From NCBI RefSeq assembly GCF_000960475.2, contig NZ_JZDQ02000001.1, forward strand, positions 1-64,000: 64,000 bases of DNA. The letters run 5' to 3'. The DNA is from Nocardioides luteus (GTDB lineage Bacteria > Actinomycetota > Actinomycetes > Propionibacteriales > Nocardioidaceae). The notes under the pieces are model-generated. The model was not told the DNA's origin. It saw nothing but the letters and a program-made list of their open reading frames with translations, and did not search any database. A program made the position numbers and the translations under genes. Shown here in pieces: positions 36,775-44,696 of the stretch (within the stretch, counting starts at the first letter, position 1; each line of letters begins with the position of its first letter).

Positions 36775-37611
36775 GTGAAGTGCGCTGTCCTGGGTGACCC
36801 GATCGGTCACTCGCTCTCCCCGGTCCTCCACCAGGCGGCGTACGCCGAGCTGGAGATGTCCGACTGGTCCTACACCTCCACTCGGGTGCAGGCCGGCGGC
36901 TTGGCGAAGTACGTGGCCGACCTCGGTGGTGACTGGCCGCCGAGCCGGTGGCGTGGGCTGTCAGTGACGATGCCGCTCAAGCGGGAGGCCTTCGAGCTGG
37001 CGCGGTCGGTCTCGCCGCGGGCACGGCTGGTGGGGGCGGTCAACACGCTGGTGCGCTCCTCGCACGGCTGGGTGGGTGACAACACCGACCTGCCCGGTGC
37101 GGTCGCTGCGATCCGGGAGCGGGCCGGCGACGGCTACTCGTGCTCCCACGGTGCCGTCTTGGGCGCCGGTGCCACGGCCGCCTCGACCGGCCTCGCGCTC
37201 GCCGAGCTGGGCGCTTCCCGGATCACGCTGCTGGCTCGCAACCCGGGTGCGGCGGGGGAGACGATCGAGATGATCTCCCGTCACCGGAGCAAGCCCGTGG
37301 TCTCGGTGCTGCCGCTGGACTCGGCGGTCGACGGTGTCGACGCGGTCGTCTCCACGGTCCCGGCGAAGGCACTGACCCCCGAGCTCATCGACCGCTGGGC
37401 ACCGACGCCGGTCGTCTTCGACGTGGTCTACGACCGGTGGCCCTCGCCGCTGCTGTCGGTCGCGCCCGGTGTGGCCGTCAGCGGCCTGGACCTGCTCGTG
37501 CACCAGGCGGTGCTGCAGTTCGAGCTCTTCACCAGCCGTCCCGCGCCGCTCGCCGCCATGCGGGCGGCGGGGGAGAAGGCGCTGGGGATCGCCGAGCTGT
37601 CACCGGCATGA
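36775..37611 (+). CDS. aroE: Shikimate dehydrogenase
   Basis: A 278-residue NADPH-dependent enzyme reducing 3-dehydroshikimate to shikimate. Substrate-site residues appear in SLSPVLHQAAY and the catalytic Lys in VTMPLKREA. The NAD(P) site has GAGATAASTGLALAELGAS. The NTD motif (GDNTD) is present. A GTG start with AGGAG upstream begins the aro cluster. It overlaps the following peptidase gene by four bases. Confidence 0.94.
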   Translation: MKCAVLGDPIGHSLSPVLHQAAYAELEMSDWSYTSTRVQAGGLAKYVADLGGDWPPSRWRGLSVTMPLKREAFELARSVSPRARLVGAVNTLVRSSHGWVGDNTDLPGAVAAIRERAGDGYSCSHGAVLGAGATAASTGLALAELGASRITLLARNPGAAGETIEMISRHRSKPVVSVLPLDSAVDGVDAVVSTVPAKALTPELIDRWAPTPVVFDVVYDRWPSPLLSVAPGVAVSGLDLLVHQAVLQFELFTSRPAPLAAMRAAGEKALGIAELSPA

Positions 37612-38285
37612 GTCCTGGGGCGGTCGTGCTGGTGAGTGCGGCCGTCGCCGGTCTGCTCGCTCTCGGGATGCCGGCACTTCTTCGCCGGCTCCCCGAACCT
37701 GTCGACGACCCGCCGGAGCTCTCCTATGCGACCGTGGCCGGATGGGCACCGTTCCTGCCGGTCGCGGTGGCGCTCTCCGCCGCAGTCGCCGGGCTGCTCG
37801 GCTGGCAGGTCGATCCGTCGCGGCTGATGGTGGCGCTGACGCCGCTCACCCCGGTCTGCGTGCTGCTCGCCTACGTCGACTGGCGCGTCCAGCGGCTGCC
37901 GAAGATGCCGATCCTGGTGGCCACGGCGGTCGGGCTCGGGCTGCTCGTCGCCGAGTGGCTGTGGACGCGTGAGACCGCAACGGCCCTCGGCGCCCTCGCC
38001 GGACTGGTGATCGCCCGCTCGGCGTTCTGGCTGCTGTGGCGGCTCCTGCCGCACGCGATGGGCTTCGGCGACGTACGCCTGGCGGCGCTCGTCGGCCTCG
38101 TCCTCGGTCGTCTCGGCTGGGAGCAGCTCGCCGTCGGGCTGTGGGCCGGGCTGGCGATCTTCGGCGTCTGGGGCATCGGACGCGCGATCGCACAACGCTC
38201 ACGCACGGCGATGCGGGAGCCGCTGGCGTACGGGCCCTTCATGCTGCTGGGCATGCTCGTCGGGGTGTTCGCCGTCTCGCTTTGA
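37608..38285 (+). CDS. A24-family prepilin peptidase-like membrane protein
   Basis: A 225-residue polytopic membrane protein of about seven helices. It has the two active-site aspartates of the type IV prepilin peptidase family (AYVDWRVQRLP and GFGDVRLA), but no N-terminal cysteine-rich methylase domain. Such proteins process type IV pilin-like or Tad/Flp pilin precursors. No pilin genes are nearby. Location between aroE and aroC is common in actinomycetes, so linkage does not by itself indicate function. Confidence 0.85.
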   Translation: MSPGAVVLVSAAVAGLLALGMPALLRRLPEPVDDPPELSYATVAGWAPFLPVAVALSAAVAGLLGWQVDPSRLMVALTPLTPVCVLLAYVDWRVQRLPKMPILVATAVGLGLLVAEWLWTRETATALGALAGLVIARSAFWLLWRLLPHAMGFGDVRLAALVGLVLGRLGWEQLAVGLWAGLAIFGVWGIGRAIAQRSRTAMREPLAYGPFMLLGMLVGVFAVSL

Positions 38286-38330
38286 GGCCGGGTGCACGGG
38301 GTTGCGTGGCTGGGATGAAAGACTGGCGTC

Positions 38331-39509
38331 ATGTTGCGTTGGCTCACTGCGGGCGAGTCCCATGGTCCGTCCCTGACGGCCGTGATGGAGGGTCTGCCCG
38401 CCCACGTCCGGATCACCTCTGACGACATCGCTGATGCCCTGGCGCGGCGCCGGCTCGGCTATGGCCGCGGCGCCCGGATGAAGTTCGAGAAGGACCAGGT
38501 GCGGATCACCGGCGGCGTACGCCACGGGGAGTCGCAGGGCGGTCCGGTGGCGATCGAGGTCGGCAACACCGAGTGGCCCAAGTGGGAGACCGTGATGGCC
38601 GCCGACCCGGTCGATCCCGACGTGTTGGCCGGGCAGGCCCGCAACGCCCCGCTGACCCGGCCGCGGCCAGGTCACGCCGACCTGGTGGGGATGCAGAAGT
38701 ACGACTTCGACGACGCCCGCCCGATCCTGGAGCGTGCCTCGGCCCGCGAGACCGCGGCCCGGGTCGCGCTCGGCGCGGTCGCCTCGGCCTTCCTCGAGCA
38801 GGCGCTCGGGGTGCGGCTGGTGTCGCACGTCCTGGAGATCGGCGGCGTCCGTACGCCGAGCCACGAGGTCCCCTCGCCCGAGGACGTCGCCCGGCTCGAC
38901 GAGGACCCGGTGCGGGTGCTCGACCCCGACGGCTCCAAGCAGATGGTCGCCCGGATCGACGAGGCCCACAAGGAGGGTGACACCCTCGGTGGCGTCGTCG
39001 AGGTGGTCGTCCACGGGCTGCCGCCGGGCCTCGGCTCCCACGTGCACTGGGACCGGCGCCTCGACGCGCGCCTGGCCGGTGCGCTGATGGGCATCCAGGC
39101 GATCAAGGGCGTCGAGGTCGGCGACGGCTTCGAGCTCGCCGCGACGCCCGGGTCCAAGGCCCATGACGAGATCGTTCCGTCCGCCGACGGGATCCGCCGT
39201 GCCTCCGGGCGCTCGGGCGGCACCGAGGGCGGCATGTCGACCGGCGAGATCCTGCGCGTGCGCGCGGCGATGAAGCCGATCGCGACCGTGCCCCGCGCGC
39301 TGCGCACCGTCGACGTCGCCACCGGCGAGTCGGCTGTGGCGCACCACCAGCGCTCCGACGTCTGCGCGGTGCCCGCCGCAGGTGTCGTCGCCGAGGCGAT
39401 GGTCGCGCTCGTCCTGGCCGAGGCGGCGCTGGAGAAGTTCGGTGGCGACTCGGTCGCGGAGACTGCCCGCAACGCGAAGGCCTACCTCGAGAACCTGAGG
39501 TACGTCTGA
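38331..39509 (+). CDS. aroC: Chorismate synthase
   Basis: A 392-residue flavin-dependent enzyme turning EPSP into chorismate. All three family signatures are clear: [17 protein letters not shown] near the N-terminus, [17 protein letters not shown] in the middle, and [14 protein letters not shown]. An AAGACT hexamer six bases upstream of the ATG suggests a weak leaderless promoter within the aro cluster. It overlaps aroK by one base. Confidence 0.97.
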   Translation: MLRWLTAGESHGPSLTAVMEGLPAHVRITSDDIADALARRRLGYGRGARMKFEKDQVRITGGVRHGESQGGPVAIEVGNTEWPKWETVMAADPVDPDVLAGQARNAPLTRPRPGHADLVGMQKYDFDDARPILERASARETAARVALGAVASAFLEQALGVRLVSHVLEIGGVRTPSHEVPSPEDVARLDEDPVRVLDPDGSKQMVARIDEAHKEGDTLGGVVEVVVHGLPPGLGSHVHWDRRLDARLAGALMGIQAIKGVEVGDGFELAATPGSKAHDEIVPSADGIRRASGRSGGTEGGMSTGEILRVRAAMKPIATVPRALRTVDVATGESAVAHHQRSDVCAVPAAGVVAEAMVALVLAEAALEKFGGDSVAETARNAKAYLENLRYV

Positions 39510-40024
39510 TGCCCGCTGTCGTGCTCGTCGGCCCGATGGGCGCCGGGAAGTCGACGGTCGGCGCTCTGCTCGCCTCCCGGCTCGGGGTCGCGCTGCGCGA
39601 CACCGACGAGGACATCGCGGCGGCCGCAGGCAAGAGCGTGCAGGACATCTTCGTCGACGAGGGCGAGGCGCACTTCCGTGCGGTCGAGGCCGAGGCCGTC
39701 GCGGCGGCGCTCGCCGAGCACGACGGCGTGGTCTCCCTCGGCGGCGGCTCCGTCCTGGCCGAGCAGACCCAGATCCTGCTCAAGGAGCACACCGTCATCT
39801 ACCTGCGGGTCGGCGTCGCCGACGCGGTCAAGCGGGTCGGCCTCGGCTCCGGCCGCCCGCTGCTGCTCGGCAACGTGCGCGGCCGCATCAAGGCGCTCCT
39901 GGAGGAGCGCGCCCCGATCTATGAGTCGGTCGCGACGATCGTCGTCGACACCGACGGCCGCTCGGCCGACGACGTCGCCGCCGAGCTCGCCACCGCCCTG
40001 ACCGCGCTGAACACCACGGAGTAG
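39509..40024 (+). CDS. aroK: Shikimate kinase
   Basis: A 171-residue P-loop kinase phosphorylating shikimate. Walker A is GPMGAGKSTVG (8-18), the shikimate-binding Asp is in DTDEDI (about 34), and VVSLGGGSVL is the Walker B-like GG motif. The lid Arg lies in the SGRPLL segment. The ATG overlaps the aroC stop (TGATG), and aroB begins two bases after the stop. Confidence 0.96.
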   Translation: MPAVVLVGPMGAGKSTVGALLASRLGVALRDTDEDIAAAAGKSVQDIFVDEGEAHFRAVEAEAVAAALAEHDGVVSLGGGSVLAEQTQILLKEHTVIYLRVGVADAVKRVGLGSGRPLLLGNVRGRIKALLEERAPIYESVATIVVDTDGRSADDVAAELATALTALNTTE

Positions 40025-40026
40025 AA

Positions 40027-41124
40027 GTGACCGGAACCGTCATCAGGGTCGAGAGCGCCGCGGCGTACGACGTCGTCATCGGCTCCGGCCTCGCCGGCCG
40101 GCTCCAGGGACTGCTGGGGGAGAGCGTCGAGCGGGTGGCGTTCCTCTACGCCGCCGAGCTGGCCGAGTACGCCGAGCCGGTGCTCGAGGAGCTCTTGAAG
40201 CACTACGACGTGCTCGGGCTCGGCCTGCCGAGCGGCGAGGACCAGAAGACGGTCGCGGTCGCGAACGACTGCTGGGAGGCGCTGGGGGAGCGGGGCTTCA
40301 CCCGCTCCGACGCGGTCGTCACCTTCGGCGGCGGGGCGACCACCGACCTCGGCGGCTGGGTCGCGGCCGGGTGGCTGCGTGGCGTACGCGTCGTGCACGT
40401 GCCGACCACCGTGCTCGCCATGGTCGACGCCGCGGTCGGCGGCAAGACCGGCGTCAACACCGGTGCCGGGAAGAACCTCGTGGGCGCGTTCCACGAGCCC
40501 GCCGGGGTGCTGTGCGACCTCGCGCTGCTCGCCACCCTGCCGGAGGCCGACCTGATCGCCGGGCTCGGTGAGGTCGTCAAGTGCGGCTTCATCGCCGACC
40601 CGGAGATCCTGCGCCTGGTCGAGGAGAGCGACAAGATCACCGCTTCCTCGCCGGTTCTCGCCGAGCTGATCGAGCGCGCGATCCGGGTCAAGGCGGAGGT
40701 CGTCGCCGCTGACCTGAAGGAGACCGGCGGCGCTGACAGCCACCCCGGTCGCGAGACCCTCAACTACGGCCACACCCTCGCGCACGCGCTCGAGAAGCAC
40801 TCCGGCTTCTCGATCCGCCACGGTGACGCGGTCGCCGTGGGCTGTGTCTATGCCGCCGAGCTCGCCCGTCTCGCCGGGGTCCTCTCCGACGAGGTCGCCG
40901 CCCGGCACGCGCCGACCTTCGCGAAGGTCGGACTCCCGACCACCGTCAAGGAGCTCGGCGTCGAGGCCGGCTTCGACGACCTCATCGGCGCGATGCGGGT
41001 CGACAAGAAGGCCCGCGGCTCCGTCCTCCGCTTCCTCGTCCTCCACGACCTCGCGGTGCCGCGCATCCTCACCGGGCCGACCGAGGAGCAGCTGCGGGAG
41101 GCGTACGCGGTCGTAGGCGGGTAG
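40027..41124 (+). CDS. aroB: 3-dehydroquinate synthase
   Basis: A 365-residue zinc- and NAD-dependent cyclase making 3-dehydroquinate from DAHP. The GGGATTDLGGW NAD site, VPTTVLAMVDAAVGGKTGVN segment and the zinc His/Glu residues (NYGHTLAHALEKH) are present. The GTG start is two bases after aroK. The forward aro cluster ends here; a reverse-strand block separates it from aroQ. Confidence 0.96.
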   Translation: MTGTVIRVESAAAYDVVIGSGLAGRLQGLLGESVERVAFLYAAELAEYAEPVLEELLKHYDVLGLGLPSGEDQKTVAVANDCWEALGERGFTRSDAVVTFGGGATTDLGGWVAAGWLRGVRVVHVPTTVLAMVDAAVGGKTGVNTGAGKNLVGAFHEPAGVLCDLALLATLPEADLIAGLGEVVKCGFIADPEILRLVEESDKITASSPVLAELIERAIRVKAEVVAADLKETGGADSHPGRETLNYGHTLAHALEKHSGFSIRHGDAVAVGCVYAAELARLAGVLSDEVAARHAPTFAKVGLPTTVKELGVEAGFDDLIGAMRVDKKARGSVLRFLVLHDLAVPRILTGPTEEQLREAYAVVGG

Positions 41125-41167
41125 CGAGAGCTCGATCGCCGTTCGACGCCCGGCGCAACGCTGGCGC

Positions 41168-41230
41168 TCGCTATGCCAGAGGGTCTGACCTTGTGAACGA
41201 TTCACAAGGTCAGACCCTCTGTCATAGCGA
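41168..41230. terminator. Large bidirectional terminator or inverted repeat after aroB
   Basis: Two 30-base arms (41168-41197 and 41201-41230) pair with one mismatch around a three-base CGA loop. The arms contain AGGGTCTGACCTTGTGAA and are AT-richer than their surroundings. It lies between convergent aroB and the VOC gene. It is longer than needed for termination and could be part of a dispersed repeat. Confidence 0.85.
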
Positions 41231-41313
41231 ACCGAAGGAGCTGAGATGGGGCGCTCGCACGACGTAGTGGGAGGGTTGGAGCCGGACACCGACCCCAGCG
41301 CTCCCGCTGCGAC

Positions 41314-41775
41314 TCACTTGCCCGACCAGCGGGCGATGTCCTCGTCGGTGACATCGACGGGGCCGGCGACCCGCTGGGTGGCGCGGATGTGGTTGCCGAA
41401 GGGGTCGCGGAAGGCGCAGTCGATGCCGTAGGGCTGCCGGACGGGCTCCTGGGTGAACTCGACGCCCTTGGCGGACAGCTCCTCGTAGAGCTTCTCGCAG
41501 TCGTCGGTGTTGAAGATGACGACCGCGCCCGTCGCGCCCTTGGTGACGAGGTCGCGCAGCTGGGCGGCGGTCTCGGCGCTGTGGGCGGGGGAGCCGTCGG
41601 GCACCTCGAGCAGAAGCTGATGGTCGGGGTCGCCGGGGAGGTGGACGGTGAGCCAGCGCATGAAGCCCATGTCGACGTCGCTGCCGACCTCGAGGCCGAG
41701 CTTGCCGACGTAGAAGTCGAGCGCCTCGTCCTGGTCGAGGACGTAGATACCGGTGATGTTGATGTTGGTCAGCAT
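41314..41775 (-). CDS. VOC-family (glyoxalase/bleomycin-resistance fold) protein
   Basis: A 153-residue vicinal-oxygen-chelate protein beginning MLTNINITGIYVLDQDEALDFYVGKLGLEV, with two beta-alpha-beta-beta-beta modules and the C-terminal FRDPFGNHIR motif. Substrate unknown. I chose the ATG at 41775 because a CAGACT -10-like hexamer lies six bases upstream; an in-frame start at 41859 would add 28 unrelated residues that partly overlap the AraC gene. It lies downstream of the AraC regulator in the same direction. Confidence 0.85.
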   Translation of the reverse strand: MLTNINITGIYVLDQDEALDFYVGKLGLEVGSDVDMGFMRWLTVHLPGDPDHQLLLEVPDGSPAHSAETAAQLRDLVTKGATGAVVIFNTDDCEKLYEELSAKGVEFTQEPVRQPYGIDCAFRDPFGNHIRATQRVAGPVDVTDEDIARWSGK

Positions 41776-41822
41776 GCGACCAGTCTGCGTCCCACCGAGG
41801 CCGTACGCTTCTCCGAAACTGC

Positions 41823-42212
41823 TCAGCTCGCCGGCCGCATCCAGGCGCGGGCGACGCATCCGGGCACGGCCAGGCGCTCGGCACGAGCACGGTAGTCGCT
41901 GGGGGAGGTGCCGACGATGTCGCGGAAGGTACGGCTGAAGGTGCCGAGGCTGGCGAAGCCGACGGTGATCGCGACCTCGGTGACCGGCGTCGAGGTGTCG
42001 CGCAGCAACGCCATCGAGCGCTCGATCCGGCGCCGCTGCAGATAACGGTGGGGAGTCTCCCCGAAGACCGCCTTGAACCGGCGGCTGAAGTGCGCGGGAG
42101 AGACATGGGCGACCCGGGCGATCGCGGCGACGTCGAGAGCATCGGCGTAGTGCCGGTCCATCACGTCGCGAGCGCGCAGCAGGCGACGGTTCTCGTCCTC
42201 GTGCGGCGTCAT
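41823..42212 (-). CDS. AraC-family transcriptional regulator
   Basis: A 129-residue regulator that is almost only the double helix-turn-helix DNA-binding domain (ALDVAAIARVAHVSPAHFSRRFKAVFGETPHRYLQRRRIERS and TEVAITVGFASLGTFSRTFRDIVGTSPSDYR). It has no separate ligand-binding domain, so it is short for the family. It is preceded by a leaderless-type promoter and followed 47 bp later by the VOC gene, a common pairing in actinomycetes, so it may control that gene. Confidence 0.88.
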   Translation of the reverse strand: MTPHEDENRRLLRARDVMDRHYADALDVAAIARVAHVSPAHFSRRFKAVFGETPHRYLQRRRIERSMALLRDTSTPVTEVAITVGFASLGTFSRTFRDIVGTSPSDYRARAERLAVPGCVARAWMRPAS

Positions 42213-42219
42213 GCGCCCG

Positions 42220-42225
42220 AGCCTA
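42220..42225 (-). promoter_or_regulatory. -10 of a leaderless promoter for the AraC gene
   Basis: On the reverse strand TAGGCT is followed by seven bases and then the ATG at 42212. It lies directly after the palindrome that terminates the acyl-CoA dehydrogenase gene. Confidence 0.5.
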
Positions 42226-42226
42226 T

Positions 42227-42260
42227 GCCGAGTCGGCTCGTCATGACGAGCCGACTCGGC
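42227..42260. terminator. Perfect 34-bp palindrome, probable terminator
   Basis: Two 17-base arms with no intervening base (GCCGAGTCGGCTCGTCA and its complement) lie 28 bp beyond the acyl-CoA dehydrogenase stop and just upstream of the AraC gene. It is likely a terminator on the reverse strand; a regulator site is the alternative. Confidence 0.75.
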
Positions 42261-42288
42261 AGGGCTTCTCGGCAGGCGTTCTAGCAGG

Positions 42289-43446
42289 TCACAGACCCAT
42301 GTCCTTGGCGATGATGAGCTTCATGACCTCGGAGGTGCCGCCGTAGATCCGGTTGACCCGGTTGTCGGCGTAGAGGCGGGCGATGGGGTACTCGTTCATG
42401 TAGCCGTAGCCGCCGTGGAGCTGGAGGCAGCGGTCGATGACCCGGTGGGCGACCTCGGTGCAGAACAGCTTGGCCGAGGCGGCCTCGGCGGCGGTCAGCG
42501 TGCCGGCGTCCTCCGCCTCGATGGCGCGGTCGACCACGGCCTCGGCGGCGTCGACCTCGGCCTTGCACGCGGCCAGCTCGAACTTGGTGTTCTGGAAGGA
42601 CGCGACGGCGGTGCCGAAGACCTTGCGGTCATGGACGTACGCCTTGGCGAACTCGACGGCGGCCGCGGCCTGGGCGTAGGCGCCGACGGCGATGCCGAGA
42701 CGCTCGACCGGGAGGTTCTGGCCGAGGTAGGAGAAGCCCTTGCCGACCTCGCCGAGCACGTCCTCGACCGGGACCTGCACGTCGGTGAAGGAGAGCTCGG
42801 CGGTGTCGGAGACCTTGAGGCCGAGCTTGTCGAGCTTGCGGCCGACCTCGTAGCCCGGCAGCTTCGTGTCGACGGCGAGGAGCGTGATCCCGCCGCGGCG
42901 GTCCTCCGGGGTGGCCGGCGCGGTGCGGGCACAGACGATCACGCGGTCGGCGTTGACGCCGCCGGTGATGAAGGTCTTGGCGCCGTTGAGGATGTAGTGC
43001 TTGCCGTCCTCGGTGAGCTTGGCGTTGGTGGTCATCCCGGCCAGGTCCGAGCCGGTGCCGGGCTCGGTCATCGCGATCGCCCACATCTCCTCACCGGAGA
43101 CGAAGCCGGGCATCCAGCGCTCCATCTGCTCCTTCGTGCCGAGCTTGAGGAGGTAGGGCAGGCACAGCCCCACGTGGGTGCTCGAGCCGCCGAAGGAGAC
43201 GCCGGCGCGGGCCAGCTCCTCGGTGATGACGGCGGAGTACTTGAACGACTCGATGCCGGCGCCGCCGTACTCCTCGGGCACCTGGATGCCCCACACGCCG
43301 AGCTCGCCGAGCTTGAGGTAGAAGTCGTGGGGGACGATGCCGGCCGCGTACCACTCGTCGTAGACGGGGGTGACCTCCTTCTCGATGAACGAGCGGATGG
43401 TCTCGCGGAAGGACTGGTGGTCCTCGGTGTAGATGGTGCGGCGCAT
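42289..43446 (-). CDS. Acyl-CoA dehydrogenase (long-chain/isovaleryl type)
   Basis: A 385-residue FAD enzyme introducing a 2,3 double bond in acyl-CoA. Signatures are AMTEPGTGSDL and RKVFGTAVASFQNTKF plus a C-terminal HGGYGYMNEYPIARLY. The usual catalytic Glu of medium-chain enzymes is Gly here (IYGGTSEVM), while a Glu lies in the helix G position (VERLGIAVG, about residue 240). That is the arrangement known from long-chain and isovaleryl-CoA dehydrogenases. I chose ATG 43446 with GAGGAG upstream; ATG 43470 would add eight residues. It lies 48 bp downstream of the TetR gene in the same direction. Confidence 0.9.
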   Translation of the reverse strand: MRRTIYTEDHQSFRETIRSFIEKEVTPVYDEWYAAGIVPHDFYLKLGELGVWGIQVPEEYGGAGIESFKYSAVITEELARAGVSFGGSSTHVGLCLPYLLKLGTKEQMERWMPGFVSGEEMWAIAMTEPGTGSDLAGMTTNAKLTEDGKHYILNGAKTFITGGVNADRVIVCARTAPATPEDRRGGITLLAVDTKLPGYEVGRKLDKLGLKVSDTAELSFTDVQVPVEDVLGEVGKGFSYLGQNLPVERLGIAVGAYAQAAAAVEFAKAYVHDRKVFGTAVASFQNTKFELAACKAEVDAAEAVVDRAIEAEDAGTLTAAEAASAKLFCTEVAHRVIDRCLQLHGGYGYMNEYPIARLYADNRVNRIYGGTSEVMKLIIAKDMGL

Positions 43447-43494
43447 GAGTGTGCTGTCTCCTCGGTGCATTCTTCTCGGGGTCGAAACGGAAGT

Positions 43495-44100
43495 TCAGGG
43501 GCGGGCGCCGACGGCGCGCAGCGCGAGGTCGGCGTAGAAGTCGGCGAGGGCCTCGGGAGTCCAGGAGCCGTCGTCGCGGTACCACCGGGCCAGGTCGATG
43601 CCGAGCGAGAGCAGGGCGGTGGCGGCCTTGGCGGGGTCGGGGGTGTCGAAGTCGCCGCTGCGTACGCCCTCCTCGACGACCTCGCGCATGACGGTGTCGA
43701 TGGCGCGGCGCAGTCCGGCGATCTCCTTGAAGTGCTCCTCGGTCAGCGCCGCGAGCTCGTAGTTGATCACCCGGGCCATGGTGTGGGAGCGGGCGTGGAA
43801 GAGGACATAGGTGCGTACGGCGGCGGCGACCCGCTCGGCGGGCGTGGCGTCGGCACGGGTCGCCTCGGTGACCGCCTCGAGGATCACCTCGTGGCCACGG
43901 ACCGCGATCGCGTGCAGGAGCTCCTCCTTGGAGCGGTGGTGCACGTAGACCGCCGCCGGGCTCAGGCCGGCCGCGGTGGCGATGTCGCGGGTGCTGGTGC
44001 CGTGGAACCCCTTGGCGGAGAACGCCTGGACCGCCGCGTCGAGCAGACGGGCACGGCTGCGGTCGCCTCGTGCCTGCGTGCTGGTGCGTGCATCGCTCAT
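43495..44100 (-). CDS. TetR-family transcriptional regulator
   Basis: A 201-residue repressor with an N-terminal helix-turn-helix (LLDAAVQAFSAKGFHGTSTRDIATAAGLSPAAVYVHHRSKEELL) and a helical ligand domain. It is next to and co-directional with the acyl-CoA dehydrogenase gene, so it probably senses acyl-CoA and controls fatty-acid or branched-chain catabolism; this is inference. A palindromic TAAG-N6-CTTA overlaps its own predicted -35, suggesting autoregulation. Confidence 0.9.
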   Translation of the reverse strand: MSDARTSTQARGDRSRARLLDAAVQAFSAKGFHGTSTRDIATAAGLSPAAVYVHHRSKEELLHAIAVRGHEVILEAVTEATRADATPAERVAAAVRTYVLFHARSHTMARVINYELAALTEEHFKEIAGLRRAIDTVMREVVEEGVRSGDFDTPDPAKAATALLSLGIDLARWYRDDGSWTPEALADFYADLALRAVGARP

Positions 44101-44107
44101 GCGGATC

Positions 44108-44136
44108 AGTCTGACACAAAGGTAAGTGAGCGCTTA
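44108..44136 (-). promoter_or_regulatory. TetR gene promoter with candidate operator
   Basis: On the reverse strand CAGACT (forward 44108-44113) lies seven bases before the TetR ATG, a leaderless arrangement. The -35 hexamer TAAGCG (forward 44131-44136) is 17 bp upstream and falls in a TAAG-N6-CTTA palindrome at 44123-44136, the candidate TetR site. The same region lies upstream of the divergent aroQ. Confidence 0.5.
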
Positions 44137-44171
44137 GATTCGCCTCACGAAAACCGTGCAAAGATGCGGGC

Positions 44172-44627
44172 GTGAGCAATGCGTTGAAGCAAGTCCTGGT
44201 CCTCAACGGCCCCAACCTCGGACGCCTCGGGAAGCGGCAGCCCGAGATCTACGGGCACACCACCCACGACGAGCTCGCGGCGCTGTGCGTCGACTGGGGT
44301 CACGGGCTCGGCTTCGCCGTGGACGTACGTCAGACCAACCACGAGGGCGACATGGTCGACTGGCTCAACGCCGCGGCCGACAAGGGCATCCCGGTCGCGC
44401 TCAACGCCGCGGCCTGGACCCACTACTCCTACGCGATCTACGACGCCTGCGCACAGCTGACCGCGCCGCTGGTCGAGGTGCACATCTCCGAGCCGCTCGA
44501 GCGGCCCGAGGTCTTCCGGCACACCAGCGTCGTCACCCCCCACGCCACCGCGGTCGTGGCGGGCAAGGGCATCGACGGCTACCGCGAGGCGCTCGAGGTC
44601 ATCGCCGCGAAGCTGGGCGACGCCTGA
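44172..44627 (+). CDS. aroQ: Type II 3-dehydroquinate dehydratase, divergent
   Basis: A 151-residue dodecameric-type DHQase (shikimate pathway step 3). NGPNLGRLG is followed by the active Tyr in PEIYG. LNAAAWTHYS matches the usual NPAAYTHTS with Trp in place of Tyr. The EVHIS motif with catalytic His is present, but the usual Asn after HIS is Glu (HISEP). FRHTS supplies the conserved Arg. These changes suggest a divergent but probably active enzyme. The start is GTG 44172, without a clear Shine-Dalgarno. Confidence 0.88.
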   Translation: MSNALKQVLVLNGPNLGRLGKRQPEIYGHTTHDELAALCVDWGHGLGFAVDVRQTNHEGDMVDWLNAAADKGIPVALNAAAWTHYSYAIYDACAQLTAPLVEVHISEPLERPEVFRHTSVVTPHATAVVAGKGIDGYREALEVIAAKLGDA

Positions 44628-44696
44628 CCTGACCGATATTGGCGATCGTCGTCCGGTGTTGGCGACCCGCGCCGCTCCCGCGGACACCGTGGGTTG

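Noticed and set aside
37608..38285. Part of a type IV pilus locus
   Set aside because: No pilin, ATPase or assembly genes in the window; the gene sits between aroE and aroC in many actinomycetes.
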